From Cyclaneusma minus (taxonomy: Eukaryota; Ascomycota; Leotiomycetes; Marthamycetales; Marthamycetaceae): DNA of 64,000 nucleotides. Each line of letters begins with the position of its first letter. Position 1 is the first letter of the stretch. The position numbers were made by a program, and so were the translations under genes. Location of the stretch: assembly GCA_037179335.1 (NCBI GenBank), contig JAKZHN010000033.1, positions 248,001 to 312,000 on the forward strand, read 5' to 3'. This document shows positions 8,836-20,700 of the stretch, piece after piece. Under the pieces are notes generated by a model. It ran no database searches. It had not been told where the DNA came from and saw only the letters and a program-made list of their open reading frames with translations.

Positions 8836-11196
8836 TCACTCATCGTCGTCCTCCATGTCCTCATCAGACCCTTCCACTTCCAGCCCACTCATCTCATCAT
8901 CATCCTCGTCTTCCTCTTCGTCCTCACTGACTTCATCATCCTCCTTCGCCTTCTTCCTATCCTCCGCCCTCTTCCTCTCATCGTCCTTCCTCGCCTCCTC
9001 CAACATCTTCCTCTTCTCCTCCCTCGCCTTCCTCTGCGTCACCACAAAAACGCCCAGCGGCGTCGTCTCCCAATCCACATCCCTGAGGAACCCATCCACA
9101 CCCGCTCGATCATTCGGCGCAAACTCTACTTTTGCGCGTCGCTCCTCAATGTACTTTGCATTCGCCTCCAGCTTCTGCACCAACACGGCCAGCGCCGAGT
9201 TGATCTTCGAATTCTTGTTCCCTTGAGCTGCGGAATTCTTTCCACTCTTGCCCTTGCCGGCAGACTTTGGATTGTGGCCGTGTTTGCCGCCGGATGCTTC
9301 TTTCATCCAGCGCTTCAGCATCACAATCACGGGCAATGTGAGTTCTGGGAATGCAATGCTCTTGCACCACAGTCCGAAGAACTCGGCAAGTAGCTCGACG
9401 ACTTGCTCGCCGACGCCGTCCTGGTAGACGCGCGTGCGCAGGTACGACTTGGGTGCCTTGTAGGCAGTGGCGAAGTCGAGCGACTTGAGCGTGCTGGGCT
9501 TGGGCGGCTTCTTCATCTCGGCCGAGTTGAGCACTTCGATGAGGGAAGCGGCGAGCGGGATGTAGGTGCCGGTGGCGCGCGAGAGTCGCAGCAGGGAGCG
9601 GGTGAGGTGGAAGCGGAGGGGGAAGTAGGTTGCGGTGGGGATGAGACGGAGGGCGCCCAGGGTGACTTGGACGGTGGGGTAGATCAGGGGACGGAGCTGG
9701 GATTCTTTGCCTTGTTCGGCTTCTTTGAGACTGTTGCAGTGTTCGGACAAGACGCAGGACCAGAAATCGAGCGAGTGAACGTATTGCCAGTTGTAGATCG
9801 TTTTGTAGGAGTCTTTGGTGGGGTTCGTGATGCTGCTTCGGAGATGGATTGCGAGTTGGCGGATGAAAGTGAAACCGGTTGTGTAGCCGGTAATTTGGTC
9901 GATGCCCCAAAGCTCGGCGGCTGAGTTCTTCATCAGGTTGATGGCCTGGAGAGTGTGGATGCTGGTATTCCGGGCTCCCTTGACCAGCCCCTGGTATACA
10001 GTCTTGAGGGTGGCTTCGCGGATCCCGGGATCTCCAATGACCATCAGACGACGAATCACGAGAAATGCGGTAACGCAAGTAGCTTCGCTATTTGTGGTAT
10101 CGGACCAGATATCAACAACAGTCTTGACCAGCACCTTTAGCACTTTCTTGAAGGAGAAGATGTATGGAAGGAGAGGAACAATGGCGGTAAGAGTGAGTTT
10201 GAGGGTGGGAGCATCGGAGAGGTTGCCGAGCAGATGTAGTATGGAGGTGATATGCGATTTCAGGAGTGGGCTCAAAGACTTGAATTTCTTCGAGTCCATA
10301 GCCACATGGACTTTCCCAGAGGCCGACTCCTTGACGGGAAGATGGTGGTTGAGAACGTCGGGAATGTGTTTCAGAGCGGTAACGAGGACCTGATGATAGA
10401 CTTCCGGACTTGATACGGTGTATTTGTATTCGTTGCTGGTATCTTCGTTGATATGCGCCGCAGCTCGGAAAGCAAGCACCACTTGTCGCATGGCCCGTAG
10501 AGAATGTTGTTCTGTCATAGCCTTCTTCCACTTGGCTACCATCGCGGCCGTCACATCTGACGCATCGTCCTGCTCATTAGGTTCTTCTGCATCTGCGACC
10601 GGCTTTTTGGAGGTCTTTTGCTTCTTTCGGGGCTGTTCAGTTTCGCTCTCGCTGAGCTCGTCGACTTCTGCGAGATCTGCGTTCTCGTCGAAATCCAGCG
10701 CCTCTGGATCGTTCTCCTGGAGAAATTTGTAGAACTCGGGGTCTTTCTCGGCCAGCGCATCCATTGCCTCTTTGCTCATTCCGACATCTTCAATTGCCGA
10801 CTCGTCATCGCTGTCGCCCATCACCGGTGCATCGTCCTCAGAGTCGTCTGAAGAAGCATCCTCGTCGCTCTCTTCTGCCGGCTCGGTCCTCTTTCGCTTG
10901 CCCAACTTCTCTTTCGGCTGTTTCGATTTCGAAGATTTGGACTTGGGATCGTGTGGGATTTCGAAGCCGCCCTGGAAGAATTGATCGACGGTCATCTCGC
11001 TGAAGGCATCCTGCTTGGTAGGCTGGCCTTCAGCGTCGTCGCCGTTGGCCTCGGCATCTTGGGCTCTTTTGGCCTGTTTCTTGGCCTTTTCCTGGATGGC
11101 CTTCTTGATCTTCTTGCTCTCCTTGCGGCCCTCCAAGCTGGACTTGAGATGGGTTCTCTCGAACTTGCGCGTCGACTTCTTGGTGTGTTTCGCCAT
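8836..11196 (-). CDS. NOC2: Nucleolar complex protein 2 (ribosome biogenesis)
   Basis: This is an intronless frame of 786 residues. It starts MAKHTKKSTRKFERTHLKSS, a basic nucleolar-targeting N-terminus typical of the family. Acidic patches follow at ~90-200. The conserved Noc2 helical-repeat core covers ~215-690, with stretches such as FLVIRRLMVIG, FIRQLAIHLRSS and YNWQYVHSLDFW. The protein ends in a long acidic tail. In yeast, Noc2 binds Noc1 and later Noc3 and accompanies pre-60S particles through the nucleolus and nucleoplasm. Length agrees with the family (yeast ~710). It is divergently arranged with VPS28, with 309 bp between the two starts. The 3' end abuts 19-bp repeats, but the reading frame is intact. 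Confidence 0.95.
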   Translation of the reverse strand: MAKHTKKSTRKFERTHLKSSLEGRKESKKIKKAIQEKAKKQAKRAQDAEANGDDAEGQPTKQDAFSEMTVDQFFQGGFEIPHDPKSKSSKSKQPKEKLGKRKRTEPAEESDEDASSDDSEDDAPVMGDSDDESAIEDVGMSKEAMDALAEKDPEFYKFLQENDPEALDFDENADLAEVDELSESETEQPRKKQKTSKKPVADAEEPNEQDDASDVTAAMVAKWKKAMTEQHSLRAMRQVVLAFRAAAHINEDTSNEYKYTVSSPEVYHQVLVTALKHIPDVLNHHLPVKESASGKVHVAMDSKKFKSLSPLLKSHITSILHLLGNLSDAPTLKLTLTAIVPLLPYIFSFKKVLKVLVKTVVDIWSDTTNSEATCVTAFLVIRRLMVIGDPGIREATLKTVYQGLVKGARNTSIHTLQAINLMKNSAAELWGIDQITGYTTGFTFIRQLAIHLRSSITNPTKDSYKTIYNWQYVHSLDFWSCVLSEHCNSLKEAEQGKESQLRPLIYPTVQVTLGALRLIPTATYFPLRFHLTRSLLRLSRATGTYIPLAASLIEVLNSAEMKKPPKPSTLKSLDFATAYKAPKSYLRTRVYQDGVGEQVVELLAEFFGLWCKSIAFPELTLPVIVMLKRWMKEASGGKHGHNPKSAGKGKSGKNSAAQGNKNSKINSALAVLVQKLEANAKYIEERRAKVEFAPNDRAGVDGFLRDVDWETTPLGVFVVTQRKAREEKRKMLEEARKDDERKRAEDRKKAKEDDEVSEDEEEDEDDDEMSGLEVEGSDEDMEDDDE

Positions 11197-11505
11197 TGCG
11201 ACGACGTCGAGTTTGCTGTGAGCGCTTCTCGAGAAATGCTTGAAATTGAATGGGAGTTTTTTTATCGCTTATCGACTGGGATTTTTGGTTCCAGCGCCGG
11301 ACTTGCGGGGACCGGAAAAACCTTTCCCCTGCAGTGAGCTTATTGAAGACTAGCGTGGACTAGCTTAGAAGCTCGGGCATCCTCACGAACTAGTTGAAGC
11401 AACATTAAAGCAGCATTTACGACCACTCGGCTTCTCACTGGGAAGATATTGCGCTTCTGAACGGTTGACTCTCGTTGCAATCTACTTGCACCTCGAAAAG
11501 ACAAG
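11197..11505. promoter_or_regulatory. Shared divergent promoter region of NOC2 and VPS28
   Basis: These 309 bp separate the divergent start codons of NOC2 (minus) and VPS28 (plus) and must contain both promoters. No TATA box is obvious, as expected for housekeeping genes. Confidence 0.6.
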
Positions 11506-12328
11506 ATGAATCAAAATAGACAAGCATATGCGCCCACTCCTCACAGCTACATTCCCAACACCACTCTGTCTGCCAAAATCAATCTTGACGAGGTAGCCTC
11601 TTCCTTACAACGACAAACATCCGCTTACAGGGTGATACGTTAATACTTCAGCCATAGGAAGTAAAACTTGCGGAGACACGGGCTGAGCGGGACCTTCAAG
11701 ACTCCTTAGCCGAAGTTTTCAGCATCATCATTACCCTCGATGAGTTAGAAAAGGCCTATCTTAAGGATGCCGTCACTGAGTCCGACTACACCGAAATATG
11801 CGACCGGCTTTTGAAGCAGTACAAAGCAATTCTATCCGACGAGACCGTGGCAAGGCATTTTGTGGACCTGGAAACCTTCAAGAACACGTGGGATGTGAGT
11901 ATGGTGCAAGATCCGAACATGAGAACACATTTAACCTCGCAGTCAAGATGGAAGTACCTCGTGCCACCGAACGCATTCGAACTGGCATGCCCTCTACCGT
12001 CACGGCTCCGTCACATAACGCAGCTGCAGCAAGCAATGTGGGTACAAATGGTACCTTGATTCTGGAGGCAACGCAGGATTTCATCACCTTCCTGGATGCT
12101 CTGAGGCTGGGCTTGCTAGCTAAAGACCAGCTGCATCCTCTCCTCTCAGACGTCATACAGTCTGTGAACAAAGTCACCGATCGGGAGTTCGAGGGAAGGG
12201 GCAAGATCGTCCAGTGGTTGATCACGCTGAATCAGATGAGAGCCACGGAAGAGGTGAGTGTTGACCAGGCCAGAGAGCTGGAGCTGGATATGAACGCCGC
12301 CTACCAGGGATTCAAGGCTACTCTCTGA
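11506..12328 (+). CDS. VPS28: ESCRT-I subunit VPS28
   Basis: The model joins 11506-11592, 11658-11894 and 11948-12328 and gives 234 residues. Intron 1 has donor GTAGCC and acceptor CATAG. Intron 2 is GTGAGT..TCAAG, 53 nt. That acceptor was chosen over the CAG ending at 11942 because it keeps the frame and gives ..NTWDMEVPRATERI, matching the family. The N-terminal domain (~20-125) contains LDELEKAYLKDAV and RHFVDLETF. The C-terminal four-helix domain (~140-234) contains FITFLDALRLGLLAKDQLHP and IVQWLITLNQM. VPS28 holds the ESCRT-I complex together with Vps23 and Vps37 and links it to ESCRT-II during sorting of ubiquitinated cargo into multivesicular bodies. The gene converges on MDM12, with 140 bp between the stop codons. 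Confidence 0.93.
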
Positions 12329-12468
12329 AGCATGTAGATCTATTACTACTGCATTTGGCTGGCGTTGGCGTTGGGTCGGGTGGCGACGTTTGGCGGGCTT
12401 GCTTTTTACTCAATATACCCAGGCCCTGCTTCCAGGATTCTGCCTCGAGGTGGTAAATAGTGACTTGT

Positions 12469-13713
12469 CTATACCAGGAAGGTCCAGAAGCTAGGGTAGA
12501 CGAATTCATCCTCGAAGATGCGTCTCACTTGCTCCAAAACGAACTTTTCCACCTTGCCAACATTCTTGAGAACCTGCTTGCCGTTTTCTCTTTGACCAAT
12601 CTCGCTCTCCACCTTGATCTCCTGCAGCAGACCACCCATCTTTAAGGTGTCGCGACCACTTTGGCTGCCTGGGTTCTGCTGCCCGAGAGCCATGTGAGCG
12701 TCATCAGGAGACAAGAAGCAGAAGTGCGCCCGTTTGCGAATGTAAGCAAGAACGGCCACACCATCAAAAGACAAGCCTGTGATGTTGAGCTTCAAGGGTA
12801 TGCCAACAAAACTCGGCATTGGATAGTCCAATAGTATCTCGGCGGTTAGCGAGAGCTTGACATCTCCGGAGTAGCTGACGCGGAAGACTGTCTGCAGATC
12901 TTCCACTCGCGGTTCTCTGAATTTGCGAGGTGGCGAGGCAGGCTCGTCATCTTCCTCCCCCTCTGCTACAGTGGCATGCTCTTCCGTATGTCCGTCTTGG
13001 GTGTGTGGTCTAGTCGTGGGACCACTTACTTGGGTCGAGACGCTGGCCCTTTCCCGAAGAATCTGGTTGTGTGTGGAACCCGCAGTGGAGGGACGTGATA
13101 CCGAGCTGTTGCTTGCAGAATGATGTCCAGGGCTGTTACTTGTTGGAACAGAGCTGTAATCGGGCCAGCCATTGGGAAGATGGGCACCTGCCACTGCTGC
13201 CAAGGGAGTCTGCGTGCCAGACAAGCCAGTGGCAAAGTGGGAATGGAAATAGTTTAGATTAGAAGTACCTCCGGGGATTCCTGGAGTATTGCCGCCTAGA
13301 AAGGGACTGCCCAGGTCTGTAGCCGACGATCTCGGCCCGGCTCCATGGATACGGGGGGTGTTGAGGTACTGTGGAGTGTTGGTGAACGGTGGTCTGGTGC
13401 TGCTCCCGAGGCCATCTGCTCGTCTCTTGTCTCGGGACGTGAAGGGACTTTGGTTCTGGTCCGGACTCTCCTCGTCATCTCCAGACTCATCGCCCGACTC
13501 TTCGTAGAAATCGGGCAAGGGATCACAGATGTCCTTCAACTCCACCTCGGGAGGGATGCTGCCAAATTCGAAGGCGTGTACATTGACGGCTCTTATGAAG
13601 CGTGGTAGCGGAACGCTCTGGAACTTGTCATGAACAAAGGCACGGATAGTCTCGGCCAACTCTTGGCCATCGGGACCAGTTGTCAACTTGTCCCAAGACA
13701 GGTCGATCGACAT
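12469..13713 (-). CDS. MDM12: ERMES complex subunit MDM12 (SMP domain)
   Basis: This is an intronless frame of 414 residues starting MSIDLSWDKLTTGPDGQEL and continuing with VPLPRFIRAVNVHAFEFG and IPPEVELKDICDPLPDFYEE, which are diagnostic for Mdm12. A low-complexity Ser/Pro/Gly insert (~70-260) separates the two halves of the SMP lipid-binding fold. The second half includes LKLNITGLSFDGVAVLAYI and ends SFWTFLV. Mdm12 sits between Mmm1 in the ER and Mdm34 in the mitochondrial outer membrane and carries phospholipids at ER-mitochondria contacts. Length is typical for Pezizomycotina orthologues, which share the long insert. No breaks are seen. The gene is convergent with VPS28. Confidence 0.95.
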   Translation of the reverse strand: MSIDLSWDKLTTGPDGQELAETIRAFVHDKFQSVPLPRFIRAVNVHAFEFGSIPPEVELKDICDPLPDFYEESGDESGDDEESPDQNQSPFTSRDKRRADGLGSSTRPPFTNTPQYLNTPRIHGAGPRSSATDLGSPFLGGNTPGIPGGTSNLNYFHSHFATGLSGTQTPLAAVAGAHLPNGWPDYSSVPTSNSPGHHSASNSSVSRPSTAGSTHNQILRERASVSTQVSGPTTRPHTQDGHTEEHATVAEGEEDDEPASPPRKFREPRVEDLQTVFRVSYSGDVKLSLTAEILLDYPMPSFVGIPLKLNITGLSFDGVAVLAYIRKRAHFCFLSPDDAHMALGQQNPGSQSGRDTLKMGGLLQEIKVESEIGQRENGKQVLKNVGKVEKFVLEQVRRIFEDEFVYPSFWTFLV

Positions 13714-15679
13714 TGGATTTACTGCAAAGGGCCGAGTTCAAATTTGGGCAGCGAGATTCAATTCGTGGAAAGTCCTTGAGCTGTTGCAACTTCAATGCAA
13801 AGGCCTAGTGGGATGGAGGTGATATGGAGTGGGTGAGGGTGTGGGTCGTCGAGCCATTGTTGTTTCTTGGGGGAGGCGCATAACTATTGGCGCCATTTTA
13901 GCGCGCACGCTTGTTGGCGTCTGCACGTTCAATTTCTAACGTCTCTCGTCCTCAAGGGCTCCCGTCCTCGCACCCAGCTTCAACACCATCTTCTCCGGCC
14001 ACCAACACATTGCCCATCGCCATTATTACGCATCTTATTCGCCTGCCGCCTATCTCTCGATCTTACGCCGCTGCGGCCATACCCAGGAGCCGCAGCCTTT
14101 CCGGTCATCCCTTGCGGCACTCCATAGCCATGCAGATGGCTTCACAAATCGTGTGCCTCGAGCATCTAGCACTCTGCCTCCAGCCCTGTCGTTTATGACG
14201 CTTGTTCAGCCAATACCGCTGTCTCCTGCGGTCGAGAAGCATGGCTCGACGGCGCTTGGTGCGGCACGTCTTCAACACCCTTCCTCGGCACAATCTCCGT
14301 CCAGATGGCCTTTCTCACTTCACCCCCACGCCTACTTGCTCTTTGTTTGCATGCACTCTCCCTAGTCTCATCACCATCGTCTATGTCTGGGCATCAATCC
14401 CCATTCTCTTGCTGTAACTCAAAGATACTTGGGCCAATTGGGCGCTTCTTCTCCTCCTTTCGTACTTGCTCCCTCTCAGCTACTTACCCCAAGTACTCTC
14501 GTCCTATTTCCTTGTGCTATGTTCATGCATTTCTTTTCCGTCACGAACCCGTCACAAGCGTGGCAAAGAGGAATGCTTTCCCTGCTGAGAAAGAGCTTGG
14601 CCGAGCCTCGTTTTCTCCTGCGCACCTGCATATTCTACCAACAGATAGGCGTTTTCGAACCACGCGATTCGGTCGAGTTCCATGGCCTCGGGACGCAACT
14701 GGTAACGTGACTGAATCAGGCTGCAACATGGATCTTTCCTGCAGCATTTCATGCAGTCGACAGCTTGCTCTCGTTTGGGCTGGAAGATGGGCATGCATGT
14801 CTGGGGTGGTCATCGGGCACGCTGTAGTGGGCCTTTGACGTTTGCTCGGGTCGGGTGCCTTGCAGGCATACTCGACGGCGAATGACAACAAAGTGCCAGT
14901 TGGAGTTTACGCGATCTCCCGATGCCAACGCAATCGAGACGAGCGGTCGGTCATTCCTCCCGCTTCCGTGGCTTCTTCAAACCGACCGATACTGCCGAAA
15001 CGTTCTACCCGCTCTTCAGCTGCGTTGGACAGCCAGACTCAAGTGGCAATACGCCATACTTCTGTGGTGAGATGCATTCACAAGGAACTTCTCGGTGGCA
15101 ACTCGGGGCCGGCCTTCAGAGTTCATGGATTCCTCTCCAAGGTGAACTGTTCTGCAATGACACTGTACAATTTGGGAGATCTTGATCACTCGGATACATT
15201 CCTGGCTCTTGTCAATTGAAAAAGAAGGACCCTTTCATGAAGAAGACCAGAAGCATACACCGACACCAAGTTTGTGAAACCAGAAGCCGTCGGATTGAAG
15301 TGGAGCGCAAGTTCCTGCTCTGCGAGGTACTCGAAGATACCCCTGCATCCTACTCCTACAGTACAATGCCAAAATTGGAAAAAGCCTCCAAACCCACCCA
15401 AACGAGCACACCAAACCGAAACCATCATGTCATAGCTCAAAAAGTGACGAGCAGTTTCCAATCCCTTCGCCCCCGAGGCCCGGATATTTCTCGACATAGT
15501 TCATTGATACAGGAGAATTGAAGAAAAAGGTACAGAAGAATGAAGCCCGCTAGGGGTGGTAGGATCAATACGCCGGCGGCATGGGCCAATCTCTCTAATG
15601 GGAACTCTTCCGAAGATCAGCTTCATCAGCTCAAGCACCTGGAGAGCAAGTCTTACCTGCGGAAGCTTACTTCTCGCTA
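13714..15679. other. Intergenic DNA, no gene recognised
   Basis: About 2 kb upstream of MDM12 is pyrimidine-rich in places (13,900-14,500) and carries several overlapping short frames without conserved features. No repeat or RNA gene was recognised. Confidence 0.4.
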
Positions 15680-15820
15680 TCAGTGCGATCGGCAGTTCTG
15701 TGATGCAGTCCTGACATCTTTTCCGGTGCATGCTTGACCAGCTTGCACATTTGCGCATGGCGCCACCTGCGGATCCATGGTACCGCAGACGGGGCACACG
15801 TAAGTGACGACTGTGCACAT
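15680..15820 (-). CDS. Possible small Cys-containing peptide
   Basis: The 46-codon frame begins MCTVVTYVCPVCGTMD and continues VAPCANVQAGQACTG. It has CxxC and further spaced cysteines in a style seen in many small unannotated fungal proteins that begin with MCT. No signal peptide is visible. The frame may extend through introns in either direction, which I could not resolve. I cannot assign a function, and chance is a real alternative. Confidence 0.28.
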   Translation of the reverse strand: MCTVVTYVCPVCGTMDPQVAPCANVQAGQACTGKDVRTASQNCRSH

Positions 15821-17412
15821 GTTGAAGGCTTGAAGATGATGGCTTCTTTGCTTTTGGCTATTAGCGAACGAGCTCTTCTCTCTTCGACAACAGTATCTAC
15901 TGATGCTGATCCCGTCCTGGAGTGGGTAAGAACATACCAAGGGTTGTGACTTGGTGACAGAGGTTCAAAGTGTGTCTGTACTTGAGGATGATTGCTGATG
16001 GCTGACTGGAACTTGTTTCTGAGTGGAAGGTGTGGGCTGCGATGTCGACTCTTGAAAAGTGATGATGGTGAGTGTCTGGCCTTTGGAATAGATGGGGGTC
16101 GAAAGAGGTCTTTATACCTGGGTTACACTGTCCAGCTTTCTTGCTTGACTGGCCTTTCACAGAGTGTGATCGTGGGTCATGCCCCGTTGAGGGGGGGCAA
16201 CACAGTGACTCCTTGGATCCCGTTCTGAATATCTGGGCGTTCCTGTCTCCGGGGCTTCTCGTTGGCTGTAGCAGTGGCTGTTATGTAGCAGTCATGATGT
16301 GACGAGAAATTCAATTTGGGATGGTAGGAGCCACTGAGCTTGCGCATTGGACTTGACAAGATGCTAACAGATCTCAGGTCGGCTCCCACGTCGGAAGTGT
16401 TGGTTATCGAAGCAGAGGAAGTGGGCTGAAGAACTTCTTCCTTTGTCGTTGTAGATGGATGGTAGGGCGGACAGGGGGGGTTTACCTAAGTAGGTTCAAG
16501 TTCGAGGACGCAGGGTTTCGTGAGGGCTCACAGACGCGAAATAACGGACGATGCAGGGCAGCCTATTCGAGTAGGATGCACAGCCAAATGACATGCGCAT
16601 GCCGTACAGTTACCAAGTTAGACACAGGCCAGAGACGAGGCCTTGGTGCAGATCTGTGGGTGGCATGATTGCAGGCCACATCCTCCCACTCCTTTTGGAT
16701 TTCGAGGCACAGGAGCCGACCAAACAGGGGGATCGGAACCAGTCTAGGATTACGGGCCAGGACTTTGGGGTCTGCAGAGCTTGCAACAACCGAACCTCTT
16801 TCCCTCGTTGGCCTCCCTCGCCCGGGCTTGGTGGGGACATTCTGCTCTCGCTCAGGCTTGATAGCTGCGTGGAGGCGGGAGTACAGGGCATGTACTCCAT
16901 GTACTCTTCCCCCGTGCCTCGACGGGAAATACTGTGGCACAGACCCACTCCCCCAATGCCCCTCGCTCAACGGCAGGACCCACAGCTGCCGATTGGCCGA
17001 TTACACAAATCGCGGCCGCTGCCATGTGCAGCTGCGGCTGTGCCACCGCGCGTGCAGACAGCTTGCGAGCAGAGGTGCAAAAGGCGTTTGTCTCTCACCC
17101 CAGATCCTCTCTTCTTGAAACTCGGTGGTGTTGACCGCTCACCGGTCGCGAACGGATTCTTGCAAACCAACTCATCTTACTCTAGTATGACTGACTGCTA
17201 TACGAGACACCAGCACCAATAGCGTGCGACCGAGGAAGAATCCAAGATACTGTTGTGGTTGCCTGGCCCCATCCACTGGCAACACCCAACAAACGCGCCT
17301 GGCGGCAAGCGTCAAAAGCAAATCAACGTTGACGACCGTTGACCTCTTCAACATAGCCTCCTGGCCCCCACAGCTCGAGTCAGCCAGCTCAGCCCGTTTA
17401 GCCCTGCGGAGA
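15821..17412. other. Intergenic DNA, no gene recognised
   Basis: This stretch has many short overlapping frames on both strands, none with recognisable domains. A G-run lies at 16471-16480. No repeat family was seen. Confidence 0.4.
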
Positions 17413-17739
17413 ATGGCCCCGGTGCAAATCTTTCGATCACGAGTGCCTTCCCTGCTCCTCCGTCGTCAAGTCCTCCCACGCTGCACGTTGGTGCTCACTA
17501 CGTCGTCGACAAGCCACCGACTCATCTCGACGCAAAACGGCACCACCAGCGATTCTGATCTGTCACCATCAGCAGCACAAACGGCTGTTCCTGAAACTCA
17601 CACTTTCCAGAAACTGCAAAGAGAACCGGGGTCTCATCGTAATGCTGTTGGCCCCCTTTTCCAGCTCGCAGACTCGCTCGACATCAGGGACCCTCTGTCT
17701 GGCTGCTCGCTGTCGGGTGACAAGTTCAGAGGTACATAA
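17413..17739 (+). CDS. Possible ORF with mitochondrial-presequence-like start
   Basis: The frame from ATG 17413 encodes 108 residues beginning MAPVQIFRSRVPSLLLRRQV. It is rich in Arg, Leu and Ser with no acidic residue in the first ~50, which resembles a mitochondrial presequence. The remainder is Ser/Thr-rich and not recognised. It could be a first exon of a longer gene, a relic, or chance. Confidence 0.2.
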   Translation: MAPVQIFRSRVPSLLLRRQVLPRCTLVLTTSSTSHRLISTQNGTTSDSDLSPSAAQTAVPETHTFQKLQREPGSHRNAVGPLFQLADSLDIRDPLSGCSLSGDKFRGT

Positions 17740-20700
17740 TGCTCGGAAAGGTGCGGCAGACAGCAAAGCAAAGGTATTCGCCATGTACCTCAACGGCCGT
17801 GTTGCAGAGTCCGCATTCCGCGATGTGAGTGGCCGGGAAGTACTTTAGAGTGCCGGCAGAGTTAGTACGCTCATTACGCAGCATCGCGATTTGGTTCGGA
17901 TAGGTACAGCAATACTCGCACAAAGACTTCGGTACTTCACCCGTCACGCAACAACGGTACCCGCAAACCTCTGGCGCAATTCCAATGGCACAATCACTGT
18001 TAGCCTGTTAAGCTGCGGAGTATAGGGCCGGTGGGTGTCGAGCCTCCAGTTTCCCCCAATTTCAGTCCTCCGGTGGTTTCTGAGGCAGTGCGTCAGGAAG
18101 TTGGAGTTCAGCCTGACGTGAAGAAACGAAATATTCACAAGACATATACCTGACATGAGCGAATCGCGCGGCTCGATTAAGCGCCGGCAGTGGCAGCCGT
18201 TGGATGATTTTGTGGCTTGCAAGCTCGAAGCGGCAGATTTGTTAGTTGGTTTGTTCCGTACGGATTCTCGGTCCGCTGCGCTGCGGGCCATTCCGTAGGA
18301 TCGAAATATTGCGGACCGCAAAATTACGGAACTACACCAACAATCGACGATATTGCCGTTATCTCTCTGAGCTTCGCTCGTCGATCTTGACCTTGTGGTC
18401 CTGAGTGGTTGACCACCTTCTATATCCAAGGCATAGCCTCGGCGGCTAATGTGATGGCTGCCTTGCAGGTGAACAGCTCCACCCTTCTAACAAGCGCGGA
18501 TCGAACCAATCGGGTCTGCTATGTCGCCTACAGCGTCTCTCTTCGCTTTCAGCTCTCAATCTGCCTAATACTAACCCGACTTGATAGATTGCGAATTTTC
18601 CAGGTCTCACTCTCTCGTCACCAACATGCTGCTTCTTAGGCACGGCAATCCGGCAATGACCTGATGTTCTGACGTCGAATGGTCGACAATGAGTTCTGCT
18701 CTTTCCAGAATCTTGCAGCTATACCCTTGTCACGCCATTGAAGGCAGCCACTTCGGACGACTATCCAACACTACCATTGGAGCATTCCTATGTACTCATC
18801 ATTCCCCCAAACCATGGGCCAGACGGGGCTCATTCAGAATCAGGCCAGGTTGAGATTCATAGTCTTGGAACATAGCTAATAGAGTGAAAGCAGGTTCAAT
18901 TACTGTGGGCGCATGTAATCTCGTCGATTTACACAAACACCCGAAACTCAGACCAGTTATGGTCGGAGTTGATGTCATCACTCTCATATTTTGCTATCTC
19001 TGATTTCTCCCAGGTTTAGTGACACAAAAGAGGTATCTGTACCCCGCTGCCTCGGAGGTACACTGTCGCAGAAACCGTCCTGATTCACTTTAATCAAGAG
19101 AGGGCGAGGGCGAGACCTTGACATGAGCACGAGACCCCGCACGAGACCCCACGAAACGAGTATACTGTTGTCTTCTATCATGATAACAGAATCGACTCAT
19201 CGCTAAGACCTGCATGCTTGGATATCTCCCTTCGAGCCTGCGCTCTTGACTTGTGAGATAGCAGGCTCCAGGAGAACACTGATTCTCGCGTTTTATACCT
19301 GGCGATGCCTGGCTCTCGCTGATCTAGATGCAGTTATCAGACTGCGAGCGAGTTCGGCAGACATAGTCGACTTGCCTTCGGGCTCTTCAAGGTCTGGTCA
19401 GTGGTTACTTTACTTGATGGATCTTTCGCTTTGCAACCACCAGACGGCCGACAACTTCTACCCGCCATACTGACAGCTCAAAGTAAGCCGTGAGGTCTCA
19501 TCCAACCCTACTGCAGGCTCTGAAAGCTATGTCATGGCCCAATATTCTGCCAATACCAGCAGCGGAAGCGTAATCATCGCTATCGAAGTTGTCTTGATCA
19601 CTTGAGATGTTCATGACTGCTTGGAATATTCATAATTGAGGACTTCGTGAACTACGCCCTCTTTCTTCCCGACCCTTAGGAGAAGGGGTGGGAGAGAGCG
19701 GCGCAGTTTACGGAGTCCTCAATTAATTCCTAACCATTCTGGACATTCCTAGTGGATTGGCTCCTTATTACCTGGAATATCCTCGGGGGCTTGGATCTAA
19801 TCACTGTGGGTATTCCTAAATGATATGCCAAGACCGACTCTCATCCCAAGCTGGCCCTGGAGCTGAGACGGCGCACGGTTATCGTAAGCGACAAAAGAGC
19901 TATCATAGCTGCTACCTGTAGCTGGCAACTTCGGACCGAGGTATATGGACAGTCGACTTCCTTCAGTGTGGCTCTACAGCTGGTGTCGTTAAGGTTGAAA
20001 TGGCGAGGAAGAGAGAGGCAAGACGACCTACTACCTACGCAGCGGCTCGCGAGCATGTGACGAAGGAATGAAACTCATCGAAGATTCGACACAGTGCCTC
20101 CAACAAGTGACACAAGTGGAGTGTGGAGTCTTGGCTAGTGCTACCCCACAATCTCGGAGGGGCTGACGACAACCCCTCATCCATCCCGAGGACATCTCTC
20201 GCAGGAGATGGTGGCGTTTATGAAGAGTACCACGACTCTCTCAAATCTCAATTCCTTGGGTCGCTTTGATGACCGGAGTGAACCAAATTGCGAGCTGATC
20301 TCAATTATTGCGGATATCTGACAGTCGGAATTAGCTCAAATTGTCCAAGGAGATCCAAATACTTGGCCGATTTCCCGGGGCCGCGGGCCGCCCCCAACTT
20401 GGGAACAATTGAGGAGACTCCTTTCGCCCGTTACTCCACTACATGTACCCGTCGCCAGATGGCGCATCTTTCCGCCGCCCGATTTATATTCTTTCCTCTC
20501 CGTCCTCTACCAATCAAGAGCTTCTGTTCCGCCCTGAAACTCTTATCGAGTTATCCGGCCCTCGGCATGACGCATGTCGGAAGGATGATCTGCGATCGCT
20601 TCGTGGCCTTCTCTTTTTCCTAATTGGGCTGCCCTTCAAGCTTCAAGTGTCGTCGTCGCTGACTCGAGCGACATATATAGGCCGGTAGGTGGCCCGCCGA

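Noticed and set aside
8713..9393. Long plus-strand frame antisense to NOC2 (226 codons)
   Set aside because: It is the mirror of the acidic low-complexity tail of NOC2 and has no features of its own.
9146..10078. 310-codon minus-strand frame overlapping NOC2 in another frame
   Set aside because: It is His/Pro/Arg-rich out-of-frame reading of a GC-rich gene, while NOC2 in the main frame is clearly conserved.
11811..12059. Reading VPS28 exon 2 straight through intron 2
   Set aside because: The continued frame loses the family sequence, whereas the 53-nt intron restores WDMEVPRATERI in frame.
18500..18530. Possible tRNA from GGTTCGATCC on the minus strand
   Set aside because: No cloverleaf can be drawn and no A-box is present.
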